From Massilia sp. R2A-15 (GTDB taxonomy: Bacteria; Pseudomonadota; Gammaproteobacteria; Burkholderiales; Burkholderiaceae_D): a DNA stretch of 64,000 bases. Below are positions 35,013 through 47,004 of the stretch, one piece after another. Below the pieces are notes generated by a model. The model did not search any database. It was given only the letters and a program-made list of their open reading frames with translations, and had not been told where the DNA came from. The stretch covers positions 310,001 through 374,000 of the forward strand of contig NZ_CP131935.1 in NCBI RefSeq assembly GCF_030704305.1. Reading direction: 5' to 3'. Position 1 is the first letter of the stretch. Every line of letters starts with the position of its first letter. Position numbers and translations under genes: made by a program.

Positions 35013-36772
35013 AGAACGGCGTGAACGGATCGCGCGTGGCCGCCTCGAAGGGCGTGGCCTTCTCGAAAAGCCCGGTGCTGGCGGTGCGCCTGCCGACCTG
35101 GCGTTCGCGCGTGGTGCTGTTCGTGATGTTCGCCGCCTTCGCGGCGCTGGCCGGCCGCGCCCTGTGGCTGCAGGCCGTGTCCACCCAGTTCCTGCAAAAG
35201 CAGGGCAAGAGCCGCTACGAATTCACCATGGCGCTGCCGGCCACGCGCGGCAAGATCATGGACCGCAACGGCCAGGTGCTGGCCTCGTCGATCCCGGTCA
35301 AGGCGGTGTGGGCCAATCCGGACGACGTGCTGCGCGAGCCGCCGGAAAAACTGCGCGCGCTGGCCAAACTGCTCGAGATGACCGAGCCAGAGCTGCGCAA
35401 GAAGCTCGATTCGGACCGCACCTTCGTGTACCTCAAGCGCCAGGTCGAGATGGACGTCATCGAGCAGATCAAGAAGCTCGACATCGAAGGCCTCGACACC
35501 CGCAAGGAATACAAGCGCTTCTACCCGCAGGGCGAAGTGATGACCCACATGGTCGGCTTCACCAACGTCGAGGACGTGGGCCAGGAAAGCATGGAGCTGG
35601 CGCAGCAGAAGACGCTGGTCGGCGCGCCCGGCAGCCGCCGCGTGATCAAGGACCGCCTCGGTCACATCGTCGAAGACGTCGGCCTGTCCAAGGACCCGCA
35701 CGACGGCCAGGACCTGACCCTGTCGGTGGACAGCAAGCTGCAGTACATCGCCTTCAACAGCATCAAGGATGCGGTCGAGAAGTTTCACGCCAAGGCCGGC
35801 GCGGCGGTGGTGCTCGACGTGCACACCGGCGAAGTGCTGGCGCTGGCCAACTGGCCGACCTACAACCCGAACGACCGCTCCAAGCTGACCGGTGAGCAGC
35901 TGCGCAACCGCGTCATCACCGATACCTTCGAGCCGGGTTCGACCTTGAAGCCGTTCACCGTGGCGCTGGCGCTCGACACCAACCGCGTCAAGCCGACCAC
36001 CATGTTCGATACCGGCAACGGTCGCATGATCATCGGCGACCGCACCGTGCGCGACACCCACCCGCACGGCGTGATCGACGTATCCACCATCATCCAGAAG
36101 TCGTCCAACATCGGCGTGTCGAAGATGGCGCTGGCGATGCCGTCGCAGGAAATGTGGGAGATGTTCACCAAGTCCGGCTTCGGCCAGGCGCCGCGCTTCG
36201 GCTTCCCCGGCGCCGTCGCCGGCCGAGTGCGTCCGTACAAGGCATGGCGCCCGATCGAGCAGGCCAACATGTCGTTCGGCCAGGGCATCTCGGTGTCGCT
36301 ACTGCAGCTGGCGCGTTCCTACATGATCTTCGCGCGCGACGGCGACATCATTCCGCTGTCGTTCCAGAAGCTGAACGAAAAGCCGGTCGGCCAGCAGGTC
36401 ATCTCGCCGAAGACCGCCGCCGAAATGCGCACCATGCTCGAAACCGTGGTCGGCCCCGGCGGCACCGCGGCGCTGGCCCAGGTGCCAGGCTACCGGGTCG
36501 GCGGCAAGACCGGCACGGCCCAGAAGTTCATCAACGGCCACTACTCGCAGACCCATTACATCGGTTCCTTCGCCGGCATCGCGCCGATGTCGAACCCGCG
36601 CTTCATCATCGCCGTGATGGTGGACGACCCGGTCGGCGCCATCCACACCGGCGGCGGCGTGGCCGCGCCGACCTTCGCCGCGCTGGCCGCCAACGCCCTG
36701 CGCGCGGCCAACGTGCCGCCCGATTCGTCGGTCACCGAGATCATCATTCCCGAGCATCCACTCGAGGACTAG
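35009..36772 (+). CDS. ftsI: septal peptidoglycan transpeptidase FtsI (PBP3)
   Basis: A 587-residue class B penicillin-binding protein that cross-links peptidoglycan at the septum. A cytosolic tail and helix (about 34-55) anchor a periplasmic pedestal domain (60-240) and the transpeptidase domain. The active-site motifs are S311-TL-K314 (nucleophile S311), S365-S-N367 and K500-T-G502. The start at 35009 overlaps ftsL by four bases. Confidence 0.96.
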   Translation: MKNGVNGSRVAASKGVAFSKSPVLAVRLPTWRSRVVLFVMFAAFAALAGRALWLQAVSTQFLQKQGKSRYEFTMALPATRGKIMDRNGQVLASSIPVKAVWANPDDVLREPPEKLRALAKLLEMTEPELRKKLDSDRTFVYLKRQVEMDVIEQIKKLDIEGLDTRKEYKRFYPQGEVMTHMVGFTNVEDVGQESMELAQQKTLVGAPGSRRVIKDRLGHIVEDVGLSKDPHDGQDLTLSVDSKLQYIAFNSIKDAVEKFHAKAGAAVVLDVHTGEVLALANWPTYNPNDRSKLTGEQLRNRVITDTFEPGSTLKPFTVALALDTNRVKPTTMFDTGNGRMIIGDRTVRDTHPHGVIDVSTIIQKSSNIGVSKMALAMPSQEMWEMFTKSGFGQAPRFGFPGAVAGRVRPYKAWRPIEQANMSFGQGISVSLLQLARSYMIFARDGDIIPLSFQKLNEKPVGQQVISPKTAAEMRTMLETVVGPGGTAALAQVPGYRVGGKTGTAQKFINGHYSQTHYIGSFAGIAPMSNPRFIIAVMVDDPVGAIHTGGGVAAPTFAALAANALRAANVPPDSSVTEIIIPEHPLED

Positions 36773-36778
36773 GACGCC

Positions 36779-38305
36779 ATGACCCATACCGACACCTGCC
36801 AGTGGATCCGCAACGCCGCGCCGAACGGCCGGCTCGCGTCCGACTCGCGCCGCATCAAGCCTGGCGACGTGTTCTTCGCCTATCCGGGCGATGCGGGCGA
36901 CGGCCGTGACTTCATCGGCGCCGCGATCGAGAAGGGCGCCGCCGCCGTGGTGTACGAGTACCGCGGCTTTGACTGGAATCCGGAGTGGAACGTGCCGCGC
37001 CTGGCGGTGGCGGATCTGAAAAAGAACGCCGGCCCGATCGCCCACGCCTGCCACAACATGCCCGACAGCGGCATGTTCACCGTCGGCGTCACCGGCACCA
37101 ACGGCAAGACCTCGTGCGCCGTCTGGCTGGGCCAGGCGATGGCGCGCCTGGGCGACCCGACCGCCGTCATCGGTACCCTCGGCGTGGGCCTCTTCAAGGG
37201 GCGCGCCGAGCCGGAATTCGACGTCACCGGCTACACCACGCCGGACGCCGTCCTGCTGGCCGAGAAGCTGGCTGAAGTGCGCGACGCGGGCGCCGTCTCG
37301 CTGGCGATCGAAGTGTCGTCGATCGGCCTGGAGCAGGGCCGCGCGCTCGGCATGCATTTCGACGTGGCGGTGTTCACCAACCTGACCCGAGACCACCTCG
37401 ACTATCACGGCGACATGGAAGCCTACGAGGCGGCCAAGCTCAAGCTGTTCGAATGGCCCGGGCTGAAGGCGGCCGTGATCAACCTGGACGACCCGGCTGG
37501 CCTGCGCATGGTCGCGCTCCTGAAACAGAAGGGCGCGCCGGCGCTGATCGGCTACACGCTGCAGGAAGCGGCGGCGCAGCCGGACATCGACGGCGTCGCC
37601 ATGCTGCGCGCCTCGCAGGTGCGCAGCCGCCACGCCGGCACCGATTTCCATCTCGATTCGCCGTATGGCGGCGCCACCGTCAAGACCCACCTGGTCGGTC
37701 ACTTCAACATCAGCAACACGCTGGCCGTGTTCGGCGCCCTGATGGCCAAGGGCGCAACGCTGCGCGCCGCGGTCGAAGCGCTCGATGCGCTGACGCCGGC
37801 GCCGGGCCGCATGCAGCAGGTCGGCGGCCAGGAAGCGCCGATGGTGGTGATCGACTACGCGCACACGCCCGACGCGCTGGAAAAGACCTTGCTGGCGCTG
37901 CGCCAGGTCGCCCACGAGCGCGGCGGCCAGCTGTGGTGCGTGTTCGGCTGCGGCGGCGACCGCGATCCGGGCAAGCGCCCGCAGATGGGCGCCATCTCGC
38001 AGATCGCCGAGCACGTGCTGGTCACGTCCGACAATCCGCGCAGCGAAGAGCCGGCAGCGATCATCGCCGAAATCGTCGCGGGCATGGACCTGGCCCATCC
38101 GACATCGCAGCATCAGGCGATCGAAGACCGCGCGGCGGCGATCCTGTCGGCCGTCAAGCACGCCGCCAAGGCCGACGTGATCCTGCTGGCCGGGAAGGGC
38201 CACGAGCCGTACCAGGAAATCAAGGGCCGCAAGATGACGTTTTCCGACGCCGACCACGCCGCGCTGGCGCTGGCCGCGCGCGTTACCATGATGAGGACAC
38301 ACTAA
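36779..38305 (+). CDS. murE: UDP-MurNAc-L-Ala-D-Glu:meso-diaminopimelate ligase
   Basis: A 508-residue Mur ligase that adds the third peptide residue. The ATP loop is G106-TNGKTS112. The D-N-P-R motif (TSDNPRSEE, near residue 420) is the signature of specificity for meso-diaminopimelate, as expected of a Gram-negative. Its stop and the murF start share bases (TAATG). Confidence 0.96.
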   Translation: MTHTDTCQWIRNAAPNGRLASDSRRIKPGDVFFAYPGDAGDGRDFIGAAIEKGAAAVVYEYRGFDWNPEWNVPRLAVADLKKNAGPIAHACHNMPDSGMFTVGVTGTNGKTSCAVWLGQAMARLGDPTAVIGTLGVGLFKGRAEPEFDVTGYTTPDAVLLAEKLAEVRDAGAVSLAIEVSSIGLEQGRALGMHFDVAVFTNLTRDHLDYHGDMEAYEAAKLKLFEWPGLKAAVINLDDPAGLRMVALLKQKGAPALIGYTLQEAAAQPDIDGVAMLRASQVRSRHAGTDFHLDSPYGGATVKTHLVGHFNISNTLAVFGALMAKGATLRAAVEALDALTPAPGRMQQVGGQEAPMVVIDYAHTPDALEKTLLALRQVAHERGGQLWCVFGCGGDRDPGKRPQMGAISQIAEHVLVTSDNPRSEEPAAIIAEIVAGMDLAHPTSQHQAIEDRAAAILSAVKHAAKADVILLAGKGHEPYQEIKGRKMTFSDADHAALALAARVTMMRTH

Positions 38306-39690
38306 TGCGCGCATCGCTGGCACAACTGGTCGCCTCGCTCACGGGCGCGCGCATGACGAAGAACGCCGCCTTCGACGGCGTCTCGACCGACAGCCGCACG
38401 CTGAAGGCAGGCGAACTGTTCGTCGCGCTGCGCGGCGAGAACTTCGATGGCCACGACTTCCTGCCGACGATCGCAGAGCAGGGCGTCGGCGCCGTGATCG
38501 CCGAGCAGCTGCCGGCCGGCTGGAACCTCCCGGCCATCGTTGTGCCGAACACCCTGACCGCGCTGGGTCAGGTCGGTCATTTCTGGCGCGAGAAGTTCGC
38601 CATTCCCGTCATCGGCGTCACCGGCAGCAACGGCAAGACCACGGTCAAGGAGATGATCGCGTCCATCCTCGCGCAGGCTTACGGCGAAGACGGCCGCCTG
38701 GCCACGCGCGGCAACCTGAATAACGAAATCGGCGTGCCGCTGACGCTCATGCGCCTGCTGCCCGAGCACAAGGCCGCGGTGATCGAGCTGGGCATGAACC
38801 ATCCGGGCGAGATCGCGCGCCTGGCCGCGATTGCCGCGCCGACCGTCGCGCTGGTCAACAACGCCCAGCGCGAACACCAGGAATTCATGCACACGGTCGA
38901 AGCGGTGGCGCTGGAAAACGGCGCCGCGCTGGCCGCGCTGCCCAGGAGCGGCACCGCGGTCTACCCGGCCGACGACACCTACACCCCGCTGTGGGAAAAA
39001 CTGGCCGACGGCCGCCGCACCATTACCTTCGGCCTGGACGGCTCGGCCGACGTCAGCTGCAATCACCGCGCCAACGCCTTCGGCAGCGACCTGCTGGTGT
39101 CGGCGCGGGTGGACGGCCACGATGCGCAGCAGTTCGCGGTGAAGCTGGCCGCGGCCGGGCTGCACAACGTGCGCAATGCGCTCGCCGCGATCGCCTGCGC
39201 GCTCGGCGCCGGCATCAAGCAGGATGCCATCGTGCGCGGACTCGAAGCATTCGCGCCGGTGAACGGCCGCCTGCAGCACAAGCGCGCACGGAACGGTGCA
39301 GCCGTTATCGATGACAGCTACAATGCGAACCCCGATTCGGTTCGCGCCGCCATCGACGTGCTGGCCCAGGCCGCGCAGCCGCGCATCCTGGTGCTGGGCG
39401 ACATGGGCGAAGTCGGCACGCAGGGACAGCAGTTTCACGAAGAAATCGGCGCCTACGCCGCCAGCCGCGGGATCGACGCGGTGCTGGTGACGGGTGAACT
39501 GACGCGCCACATGGTGGGCGCGGGCGCCAAGCATTTTGAACAGTTTGACGAGTTATTGGCAGCACTGGATACAGCACTGGGCAGTAAATCTGATGCGACT
39601 GTGTTGGTGAAGGGCTCGCGTTTCATGAAGATGGAACGCGTGGTCCAGCACCTGATTGGAACACACAACACTGGCAAGGAAGCCCACTAA
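38305..39690 (+). CDS. murF: UDP-MurNAc-tripeptide:D-Ala-D-Ala ligase
   Basis: A 461-residue Mur ligase that completes the pentapeptide. Motifs: [27 protein letters not shown] near the N-terminus, ATP loop [14 protein letters not shown] (about 109-122), [11 protein letters not shown], and [16 protein letters not shown] in the C-terminal domain. The start is set by the overlap with murE; the longer frame upstream is shadow of murE. Confidence 0.96.
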   Translation: MRASLAQLVASLTGARMTKNAAFDGVSTDSRTLKAGELFVALRGENFDGHDFLPTIAEQGVGAVIAEQLPAGWNLPAIVVPNTLTALGQVGHFWREKFAIPVIGVTGSNGKTTVKEMIASILAQAYGEDGRLATRGNLNNEIGVPLTLMRLLPEHKAAVIELGMNHPGEIARLAAIAAPTVALVNNAQREHQEFMHTVEAVALENGAALAALPRSGTAVYPADDTYTPLWEKLADGRRTITFGLDGSADVSCNHRANAFGSDLLVSARVDGHDAQQFAVKLAAAGLHNVRNALAAIACALGAGIKQDAIVRGLEAFAPVNGRLQHKRARNGAAVIDDSYNANPDSVRAAIDVLAQAAQPRILVLGDMGEVGTQGQQFHEEIGAYAASRGIDAVLVTGELTRHMVGAGAKHFEQFDELLAALDTALGSKSDATVLVKGSRFMKMERVVQHLIGTHNTGKEAH

Positions 39691-39692
39691 AT

Positions 39693-40862
39693 ATGCTGCT
39701 CTGGCTCGCACAATTCTTCCAGCAGGACCTGGGTCCTCTGCGAATCTTCAACTTCATCACCTTCCGCGCGGTGTTCGCCACCATTACGGCGGTGGTGATC
39801 GGCCTGGGCGCCGGCCCCGCGGTCATCCGCTGGCTGACCCGCATGAAGGTCGGCCAGGCGGTGCGCACCTACGGTCCCGAGAGCCACCTGGCCAAGCACG
39901 GCACCCCGACCATGGGCGGCGTGCTGATCCTGATCTCGATCGGCGTGTCCACTTTGCTGTGGTGCGATTTCTCGAACCGCCTGATCTGGCCGGTGCTGGT
40001 GGTCACGCTGGGCTTCGGCGCCGTCGGCTGGGCCGACGACTACCGCAAGGTGGTCTACAAGGACCCGGAAGGCATGCGCTCGGGCGAGAAGTACTTCTGG
40101 ATGTCGCTGATCGGCGTGGCCGCCGCGTTCTACCTGGCGTTCTCGGTGTCGGCGCCAACCCCGATCAAGGTGTGGGAACTGTTTTACGCGTGGGTGCGTT
40201 CGGGATTCTCGATGTCGCTGCCGCCGAAGGCCGACCTGATCGTGCCGTTCGTGAAAACCATCAGCTATCCGCTGGGCGTATGGGGCTTCATCGCGCTGAC
40301 CTACTGCGTCATCGTCGGCACGTCGAACGCGGTCAACTTCACCGACGGCCTCGATGGCCTGGCCATCATGCCGACCGTGATGGTCGGCTCGGCGCTCGGC
40401 CTGTTCGCCTACCTGACCGGTTCGGCGACCTACTCGCGCTACCTGTTCATCCCGCACATCCCGGGCGCCGGCGAACTGCTGATCTTCTGCGGCGCGATGG
40501 CGGGCGCGGGCCTGGCCTTCCTTTGGTATAACGCGCACCCGGCGCAGATGTTCATGGGCGACGTCGGCGCGCTGGCGCTGGGCGGCGCGCTCGGCACCAT
40601 CGCCGTCATCGTGCGCCAGGAGATCGTCCTGTTCATCATGGGCGGCGTGTTCGTCGCCGAGACCCTGTCGGTGATCATCCAGGTGTCGTGGTTCAAGTTC
40701 ACCAAGAAGCGCTACGGCGCCGGGCGGCGCGTGTTCCGCATGGCGCCGCTGCACCACCATTTCGAACAACTGGGCATGAAGGAGACCAAGGTTGTCGTGC
40801 GATTCTGGATCGTCACGATGATGCTGGTCCTGGTCGGCCTGTCCACCTTGAAGTTGCGCTGA
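39693..40862 (+). CDS. mraY: phospho-N-acetylmuramoyl-pentapeptide transferase
   Basis: A 389-residue integral membrane enzyme with about ten helices that makes lipid I from UDP-MurNAc-pentapeptide and undecaprenyl phosphate. Catalytic and magnesium-binding motifs: [19 protein letters not shown] and [15 protein letters not shown]; the C-terminal HHHFE motif is in [11 protein letters not shown]. It follows murF by two bases and precedes murD by one. Confidence 0.97.
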   Translation: MLLWLAQFFQQDLGPLRIFNFITFRAVFATITAVVIGLGAGPAVIRWLTRMKVGQAVRTYGPESHLAKHGTPTMGGVLILISIGVSTLLWCDFSNRLIWPVLVVTLGFGAVGWADDYRKVVYKDPEGMRSGEKYFWMSLIGVAAAFYLAFSVSAPTPIKVWELFYAWVRSGFSMSLPPKADLIVPFVKTISYPLGVWGFIALTYCVIVGTSNAVNFTDGLDGLAIMPTVMVGSALGLFAYLTGSATYSRYLFIPHIPGAGELLIFCGAMAGAGLAFLWYNAHPAQMFMGDVGALALGGALGTIAVIVRQEIVLFIMGGVFVAETLSVIIQVSWFKFTKKRYGAGRRVFRMAPLHHHFEQLGMKETKVVVRFWIVTMMLVLVGLSTLKLR

Positions 40863-40863
40863 C

Positions 40864-42360
40864 ATGAGCTACGCGGGCAAACAGGCACTGGTGCTGGGAC
40901 TCGGCGAGTCCGGGCTGGCAATGGCGCAATGGCTGGCCCGTTGCGGCGCGGCCGTGCGCGTGGCGGACACCCGCACCGAGCCGCAACGCCTGCACGCGCT
41001 GCGCATGGCCGTGCCGGGCGTGGAATTCATCTGCGGCGAGTTCACCGGCGCGCTGCTCGACGGCGTCGACTTCGTCACCCTGAGCCCTGGCCTGGCGCCG
41101 CAGCGCGAACTGCGCACCATCGTGCCGACCGCGCACGCGCTGGGCATTCCGGTGTGGGGCGAGATCGAACTGTTCGCCCAGGCGCTGGCGCAGCTGAAGG
41201 AAGAACGCGGCTACGCGCCGAAAGTCATCGCCATCACCGGCACCAACGGCAAGACCACCGTCACCAGCCTGACCGGCCTGCTCTGCCAGCGCGCCGGCCT
41301 GACCACCCGCGTGGCGGGGAACATCAGCCCGGCCGCGCTCGACGTGCTGCGCGAAGCGCTCGACGGCGACGCGCTGCCGCAGGCATGGATACTTGAGTTG
41401 TCAAGTTTCCAGCTGCACTCGACCTTCAGCCTGGAGGCCGATGCGGCCACCGTGTTGAACATCACCCAGGACCACCTGGACTGGCACGGCGACATGGCGT
41501 CGTACGCCGCCGACAAGGCGCGCATCTTCGGCAAGCGCACCGTGCGCGTGCTCAATCGCGACGACGACGTCGTGATGCGCATGGCCGCGCCGGGCACGCC
41601 GGATGTGAGCTTCGGCGCCACCGCGCCGACCGTGCCGGGCGACTTCGGCCTGATCGCCGAGCGCGGCGTGCTGTGGCTGACCGTCGCCGCCGCCGGCGAA
41701 GAGAGCGAACAGAAACGCAAGAAGGGCGCCTTGCCCGAGCCGGTGGAAGTGATCGTCAATCGCCTGATGCCGTCGGACGCGCTGCACATCCGCGGCATGC
41801 ACAACGCCACCAACGCGCTGGCCGCGCTGGCGCTGTGCCGCGCGATCGGCCTGCCGATGGCGCAGCTGCTGCACGGCCTGCGCGAGTACAAGGGCGAGCC
41901 GCACCGGGTCGAGCTGGTGGCGAACATCGACGGCGTCGATTATTACGACGACAGCAAGGGCACCAACGTCGGCGCCACCGTCGCAGCGTTGAATGGCCTG
42001 GGCAAGGCCTTCGGCGGCGAATCGCAGAAAATCGTGCTGGTCGCCGGCGGCGACGGCAAGGGACAGGACTTCGCGCCGCTGGCCGAGCCGTGCGCGCGCT
42101 TCGTGCGCACCGTGGTGCTGATCGGCCGCGACGCGCCGCAGCTGCGCCTGGCGCTCGAGCCGTCCGGCGTCGAACTGGTCGACTGCCGCACCTTGCCGGA
42201 AGCGGTGCAGCGCGCCGCCGCGGCTGCGCAAGCGGGCGACGCCGTGCTGCTGTCGCCGGCCTGCGCAAGCCTCGACATGTTCACCAACTACGCGCACCGC
42301 GCCCAGGTGTTCGTCGACGCCGTGCGCGAACTGGCGCTGGAAAAAGGACAGGAAATCTGA
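40864..42360 (+). CDS. murD: UDP-MurNAc-L-alanine:D-glutamate ligase
   Basis: A 498-residue Mur ligase. It begins with a Rossmann-like domain ([19 protein letters not shown], about 11-29), then the ATP loop [12 protein letters not shown] (about 122-133), the [11 protein letters not shown] block (about 200-210), and the C-terminal [15 protein letters not shown]. It is somewhat longer than E. coli MurD (438) because of an insertion around 270-295 ([14 protein letters not shown]), which is lysine-rich. Confidence 0.95.
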   Translation: MSYAGKQALVLGLGESGLAMAQWLARCGAAVRVADTRTEPQRLHALRMAVPGVEFICGEFTGALLDGVDFVTLSPGLAPQRELRTIVPTAHALGIPVWGEIELFAQALAQLKEERGYAPKVIAITGTNGKTTVTSLTGLLCQRAGLTTRVAGNISPAALDVLREALDGDALPQAWILELSSFQLHSTFSLEADAATVLNITQDHLDWHGDMASYAADKARIFGKRTVRVLNRDDDVVMRMAAPGTPDVSFGATAPTVPGDFGLIAERGVLWLTVAAAGEESEQKRKKGALPEPVEVIVNRLMPSDALHIRGMHNATNALAALALCRAIGLPMAQLLHGLREYKGEPHRVELVANIDGVDYYDDSKGTNVGATVAALNGLGKAFGGESQKIVLVAGGDGKGQDFAPLAEPCARFVRTVVLIGRDAPQLRLALEPSGVELVDCRTLPEAVQRAAAAAQAGDAVLLSPACASLDMFTNYAHRAQVFVDAVRELALEKGQEI

Positions 42361-43571
42361 TGGCCTTCCAGATTCCATTCAAATTCTCCGGCTCCGCGTC
42401 CGACGCGCTGGTGAGCAGCCGCGCGCGCGCGTCGAAGATGATGGAATACGACCAGCCGCTGGTGTGGGTGACCCTGCTGCTGATGCTGTTCGGGATGGTG
42501 ATGGTGTACTCGGCGTCGATCTCGCTGCCCGATTCGCCGAAATTCGCCGCCTACAAGAACACCTACTTCCTGCAGCGCCAGGCGGCCTTCATCGCCGTCT
42601 CGATGATCGCCGGCCTGTTCGTCTTCCGCGTCAAGGTCGCCACCTGGCAGCGCCTCGCGCCGTGGCTGTTCGGTATCACCCTGGTCCTGCTGGCGCTGGT
42701 GTTCGTGCCTGGCCTTGGCGTGAGCGTCAACGGCGGCCGGCGCTGGGTCAACCTGATCGTCTTCAAGCCGCAGCCGTCCGAAATCATGAAGGTGGTGGCG
42801 GTGCTGTACGCGGCCGACTACACGGTGCGCAAGCAGCAGTACATGCACAAGCTGACCAAGGGCTTCCTGCCGATGGCCGGCGCGATCGGCCTGGTGGGCC
42901 TCTTGTTGCTGCTCGAACCCGACCTGGGCGCGTTCGGCGTGATCGTCTGCATCGCCATGGGCATCCTGTTCCTCGGCGGGATCAACGCCATCTGGTTCGG
43001 CGGCATCGGCGCCGTGCTGGTGGTGATCTTCAGTACCATCATTGCGCTTTCGCCGTTCCGCCGCGCGCGCATGTTCGCCTACCTCGATCCGTGGCAGGAA
43101 GACAATGCGCTGAACAAGGCTTACCAGCTGACCCATTCGCTGATCGCCTTCGGCCGCGGCGAACTGTTTGGCGTGGGCCTGGGCGGCAGCGTCGAAAAGC
43201 TGCACTACCTGCCCGAAGCCCATACCGACTTCCTGCTCGCCGTGATCGGCGAGGAGCTGGGCCTGGCCGGCGTGCTGATCACCATCGCCATGTTCTACTG
43301 GCTGGTCAAGCGCGCCTTCGATATCGGCCGCCAGGCCATTGCCATCGACCAGACCTTCGCCGGCCTGACCGCGAAGGGTGTCGGCATCTGGATCGGCGTG
43401 CAGACCTTCATCAACATGGGCGTGAACCTGGGCCTGCTGCCGACCAAGGGCCTGACCCTGCCTTTGATGAGCTATGGTGGTACCGGCGTCTTCATCAACT
43501 GCGTCGGCCTGGCGATCCTGCTGCGCATCGACTACGAAAACCGCGTGATGATGCGTGGAGGCCGCCCATGA
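42360..43571 (+). CDS. ftsW: septal peptidoglycan glycosyltransferase FtsW
   Basis: A 403-residue SEDS-family membrane protein with ten helices that polymerises lipid II with FtsI. Motifs: [49 protein letters not shown] loop and [19 protein letters not shown] (about 360-378). The ATG at 42360 overlaps the murD stop by one base (TGATG). Confidence 0.96.
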   Translation: MAFQIPFKFSGSASDALVSSRARASKMMEYDQPLVWVTLLLMLFGMVMVYSASISLPDSPKFAAYKNTYFLQRQAAFIAVSMIAGLFVFRVKVATWQRLAPWLFGITLVLLALVFVPGLGVSVNGGRRWVNLIVFKPQPSEIMKVVAVLYAADYTVRKQQYMHKLTKGFLPMAGAIGLVGLLLLLEPDLGAFGVIVCIAMGILFLGGINAIWFGGIGAVLVVIFSTIIALSPFRRARMFAYLDPWQEDNALNKAYQLTHSLIAFGRGELFGVGLGGSVEKLHYLPEAHTDFLLAVIGEELGLAGVLITIAMFYWLVKRAFDIGRQAIAIDQTFAGLTAKGVGIWIGVQTFINMGVNLGLLPTKGLTLPLMSYGGTGVFINCVGLAILLRIDYENRVMMRGGRP

Positions 43572-44647
43572 AGCGCCTGATGATCATGGCGGCCGGCACC
43601 GGCGGGCATATCTTCCCTGGCATCGCGATCGCGCAGACGATGCGCGCGCGCGGCTGGGAAGTGAGCTGGCTCGGCACGGCGCACGGCATGGAGCAGGATC
43701 TGGTGCCGAAGCACGGCATCGAGATGGATGCGATCGACTTTTCCGGCATGCGCGGCAAGGGCCTGCAGCACACGCTCGCCGGCGCGTTCAAGCTGACCGC
43801 CAGTTTCGCTGCCTGCCTGCGCATCATCGCGCGCAGGAAGCCCAGCGTGGTGCTGGGCATGGGCGGCTACGTCACCGTGCCGGGCGGCCTGATGGCGCGC
43901 CTGCGCCGCGTGCCGCTGGCCCTGGTCAACGCCGACGCCGCGCTGCTGTTGTCCAACAAGACCCTGACGCCGCTGGCGCAGCGCGTGCTGTTCGGCTTCC
44001 CGGCCGACTTCGGCCGCGCCGCCGGCAAGGCCAGCGTCACCGGCAACCCGGTGCGCAAGGAGATTCTCGATATCGAGCCGCCGCAGACCCGCTTCGATAA
44101 GCGCGAAGGCGCTTTGCGGATCCTGGTGGTCGGCGGCAGCCTGGGCTCGCAGGTGCTCAACGCCGCCGTGACGGCCGCGCTGGCGCTGATCCCGGACGCC
44201 ACGCGTCCAGTGGTCACCCACCAGTCGGGCAAGAAGAACATCGAAGCACTGGAAAAGTCGTACAAGGACGCCGGCGTCAGCGCCAACGTGGTCGCCTTCA
44301 TCGACGACATGGCCGCGGCCTACGCAGAAGCGGACCTGGTGATCTGCCGCGCCGGCGCGATCACCATTTCGGAACTGACGGCGGCCGGCGTGGCCAGCGT
44401 GCTGGTGCCGTTCGTCGCCAGCACCACCAGCCACCAGCGCGACAACGCGCAGTGGATGCAAACCCAGGGCGCGGCGATCCACCTGCCGCAGGGCGAACTG
44501 AACCCGGCCCGGCTGGCCGAGCTGCTGGGCAGCCTGTCGCGCGGCGAATGCCGCGACATGGCGCTGGCGGCGCAGGCGGTCGGCAAGCGCGACGCCAACG
44601 AGGCGATCGCGAACATTCTGGAACAACTGGCGGGATCGAATTCATGA
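43568..44647 (+). CDS. murG: UDP-GlcNAc:lipid I N-acetylglucosaminyltransferase
   Basis: A 359-residue GT28 glycosyltransferase that turns lipid I into lipid II on the cytosolic face. The N-terminal G loops are [15 protein letters not shown] (about 8-22) and [15 protein letters not shown]; the UDP-GlcNAc site is [28 protein letters not shown] sequence (about 259-282). It overlaps ftsW and murC by four bases each. Confidence 0.96.
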   Translation: MKRLMIMAAGTGGHIFPGIAIAQTMRARGWEVSWLGTAHGMEQDLVPKHGIEMDAIDFSGMRGKGLQHTLAGAFKLTASFAACLRIIARRKPSVVLGMGGYVTVPGGLMARLRRVPLALVNADAALLLSNKTLTPLAQRVLFGFPADFGRAAGKASVTGNPVRKEILDIEPPQTRFDKREGALRILVVGGSLGSQVLNAAVTAALALIPDATRPVVTHQSGKKNIEALEKSYKDAGVSANVVAFIDDMAAAYAEADLVICRAGAITISELTAAGVASVLVPFVASTTSHQRDNAQWMQTQGAAIHLPQGELNPARLAELLGSLSRGECRDMALAAQAVGKRDANEAIANILEQLAGSNS

Positions 44648-46035
44648 AGCACAAGATCAAGAACATCCATTTCGTCGGCATCGGCGGCAGCGGCATGAGC
44701 GGCATCGCCGAAGTGCTGCTCAACCTCGGCTACAAGGTGTCCGGCTCGGACCTGGGCAGCAACGCGGCCACCGTGCGCCTCGAGAGCCTGGGCGCGAAGG
44801 TCATGCTGGGCCACGACGCGGCCAATGTGGCCGGCGCCGACGCCGTCGTCACCTCGACCGCCGTCAACGAAGCCAACCCCGAAGTGGTGGCCGCGCGCGC
44901 CGCCATGATCCCGATCGTGCCGCGCGCGATCATGCTCGGCGAGTTGATGCGCCTGAAGCGCGGCATCGCGATCGCCGGCACCCACGGCAAGACCACCACC
45001 ACCAGCCTGGTCGCATCGGTGCTGGCCGAAGGCGGGCTCGATCCGACTTTCGTCATCGGCGGAAAGCTGAACAGCGCCGGCGCCAACGCCAAGCTGGGCA
45101 CCGGCGAGTACATCGTGGTTGAAGCCGATGAATCGGACGCGTCCTTCCTGAACCTGGCGCCGATGATCGAAGTGATCACCAACATCGACGCCGATCACAT
45201 GGACACCTACGAGCACGACTTCGAAAAGCTCAAGATGGCGTTCGTGCACTTCACGCACCGCCTGCCGTTCTACGGCCGCGCCATGCTGTGCATCGACGAT
45301 CCGCACGTGGCGGCAATCATCCCGCACGTGACCAAGCCGGTGACGACCTACGGCTTCTCGGCGCTGGCCCAGGTGCGCGCGGTGAACGCCCGCGCCGACG
45401 GCCTGCAGATGCGCTTTACCGTCGTCCAGCAGGGCTATCCGGACACCGACTTCGTGCTGAACCAGCCAGGCATGCACAATGTGCTCAACGCCTGCTCGGC
45501 GATTGCGATCGCGCGCGAAATCGGCGTCGAGGACAGCGCCACCCAGCGCGGCCTCGAAGGCTTCAACGGCGTGGGCCGCCGCTTCACCCGCTACGGCGAC
45601 GTCGCCATTCCGGGCGGCGGCAGCTTCACCCTGGTGGACGATTTCGGCCACCATCCGATCGAAACCGAAGTCACGCTGGCGGCCGCGCGGGGCGCGTATC
45701 CTGGCCGCCGCCTGGTGCTGGCGTTCCAGCCACACCGTTTCAGCCGCACGCGCGACCTGTTCGAAGACTTCGTCAAGGTGCTGTCCACGCCCGACGTGCT
45801 GGTGCTGGCCGACGTGTACGCCGCCGGCGAGGCGCCGATTGCCGCCGCCGACGGCCGCGCCCTGGCGCGCGCGCTGCGCGTGGGCGGCAAGGTCGAGCCG
45901 ATCTTCGTCGAATCGATCGCCGACATGCCCGCCACCATCATGAATGTGGTGCGCGACGGCGACGTCGTGATCACCATGGGCGCCGGCTCGATCAGCGGCA
46001 TCCCGAACAAACTGACTTCTTATTCAAAGGCCTGA
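44644..46035 (+). CDS. murC: UDP-MurNAc:L-alanine ligase
   Basis: A 463-residue Mur ligase that adds the first residue of the stem peptide. Motifs: [17 protein letters not shown] (about 9-25), ATP loop [14 protein letters not shown] (about 113-126), [10 protein letters not shown] and DDFGHHPIE in the C-terminal half. It precedes ddl by two bases. Confidence 0.96.
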   Translation: MKHKIKNIHFVGIGGSGMSGIAEVLLNLGYKVSGSDLGSNAATVRLESLGAKVMLGHDAANVAGADAVVTSTAVNEANPEVVAARAAMIPIVPRAIMLGELMRLKRGIAIAGTHGKTTTTSLVASVLAEGGLDPTFVIGGKLNSAGANAKLGTGEYIVVEADESDASFLNLAPMIEVITNIDADHMDTYEHDFEKLKMAFVHFTHRLPFYGRAMLCIDDPHVAAIIPHVTKPVTTYGFSALAQVRAVNARADGLQMRFTVVQQGYPDTDFVLNQPGMHNVLNACSAIAIAREIGVEDSATQRGLEGFNGVGRRFTRYGDVAIPGGGSFTLVDDFGHHPIETEVTLAAARGAYPGRRLVLAFQPHRFSRTRDLFEDFVKVLSTPDVLVLADVYAAGEAPIAAADGRALARALRVGGKVEPIFVESIADMPATIMNVVRDGDVVITMGAGSISGIPNKLTSYSKA

Positions 46036-46037
46036 TT

Positions 46038-47000
46038 GTGAGCGCTCCTACCAACATTGACGTCAAGGCACTCGGCAAGGTCGGCGTGCTGTTCGGCGGC
46101 CGCTCCGCCGAGCGCGACGTCTCCATCATGTCCGGCACCGGCGTGCTGGCCGCGCTGCAAAGCCGCGGCGTGGACGCCCACGCCTTCGACCCCGGTGTGC
46201 GCAGCATCGCCGAACTGGCCGCCGAAAAATTCGACCGCGTGTTCATCGCGCTGCACGGGCGCTTCGGCGAAGACGGCAGCCTGCAGGGCGCCCTCGAGCA
46301 GCTCGGCATTCCTTACACCGGCAGCGGCGTGATGACTTCCGCCGTCGCCATGGACAAGATCACCACCAAGTTGATCTGGCTGATGCACGGTCTGCCGACG
46401 CCGAAGTACGCGACGCTCGAAGCGGGCGCCGACCTGCCGAAAGTGGCGGCCGACCTGGGCCTGCCGCTGATCGTCAAGCCGCCGCTCGAAGGTTCGACCA
46501 TCGGCATCACCAAGGTCAGCGATGCCGCCGACTTCCAGGCCGCCTACGAGCTCGCCGCGAAATACGATGAAGTAGTGCTGGCCGAGGAGTTCGTCACCGG
46601 CCGCGAGTTCACCGTCACCGTGCTTGGGCGCGGCAAGGACGCACGCGCGCTGCCGATCGTCGAGATCGTCGCGCCGCAAGGCAATTACGACTATCAGAAC
46701 AAATACTTCACCGACGACGTGAAGTACCACTGCCCGGCGCCGCTCGATGCGGCAACGGCGGCCGAGATGGCGCGTATCGCGCTCGCGGCCTACCGCGCGC
46801 TCGGCTGCGAGGGCTGGGGCCGCGTCGACGTGCTGCTGCGCGCATCCGACAATCGCCCGTTCCTGCTCGAAGCGAATACCTCGCCAGGCATGACGACGCA
46901 TTCGCTGGTGCCGATGGCGGCGCGCGCGGACGGTATGAGCTACGAAGACCTGTGCCTGGAGATCCTGGCGTCGGCACGTTTAAAAATGGTAAAGGCTTAA
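46038..47000 (+). CDS. ddl: D-alanine:D-alanine ligase
   Basis: A 320-residue ATP-grasp enzyme that supplies the dipeptide to MurF. Motifs: [19 protein letters not shown] (about 14-32), [25 protein letters not shown] and the metal site [15 protein letters not shown] near 275. The start is GTG at 46038; the open frame upstream is a shadow of murC. Size and place in the dcw cluster match DdlB. Confidence 0.95.
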   Translation: MSAPTNIDVKALGKVGVLFGGRSAERDVSIMSGTGVLAALQSRGVDAHAFDPGVRSIAELAAEKFDRVFIALHGRFGEDGSLQGALEQLGIPYTGSGVMTSAVAMDKITTKLIWLMHGLPTPKYATLEAGADLPKVAADLGLPLIVKPPLEGSTIGITKVSDAADFQAAYELAAKYDEVVLAEEFVTGREFTVTVLGRGKDARALPIVEIVAPQGNYDYQNKYFTDDVKYHCPAPLDAATAAEMARIALAAYRALGCEGWGRVDVLLRASDNRPFLLEANTSPGMTTHSLVPMAARADGMSYEDLCLEILASARLKMVKA

Positions 47001-47004
47001 CACG

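Noticed and set aside
36299..38323. 674-residue frame antisense to murE
   Set aside because: murE has all Mur ligase motifs; the antisense frame has His/Arg-rich low-complexity sequence typical of shadows.
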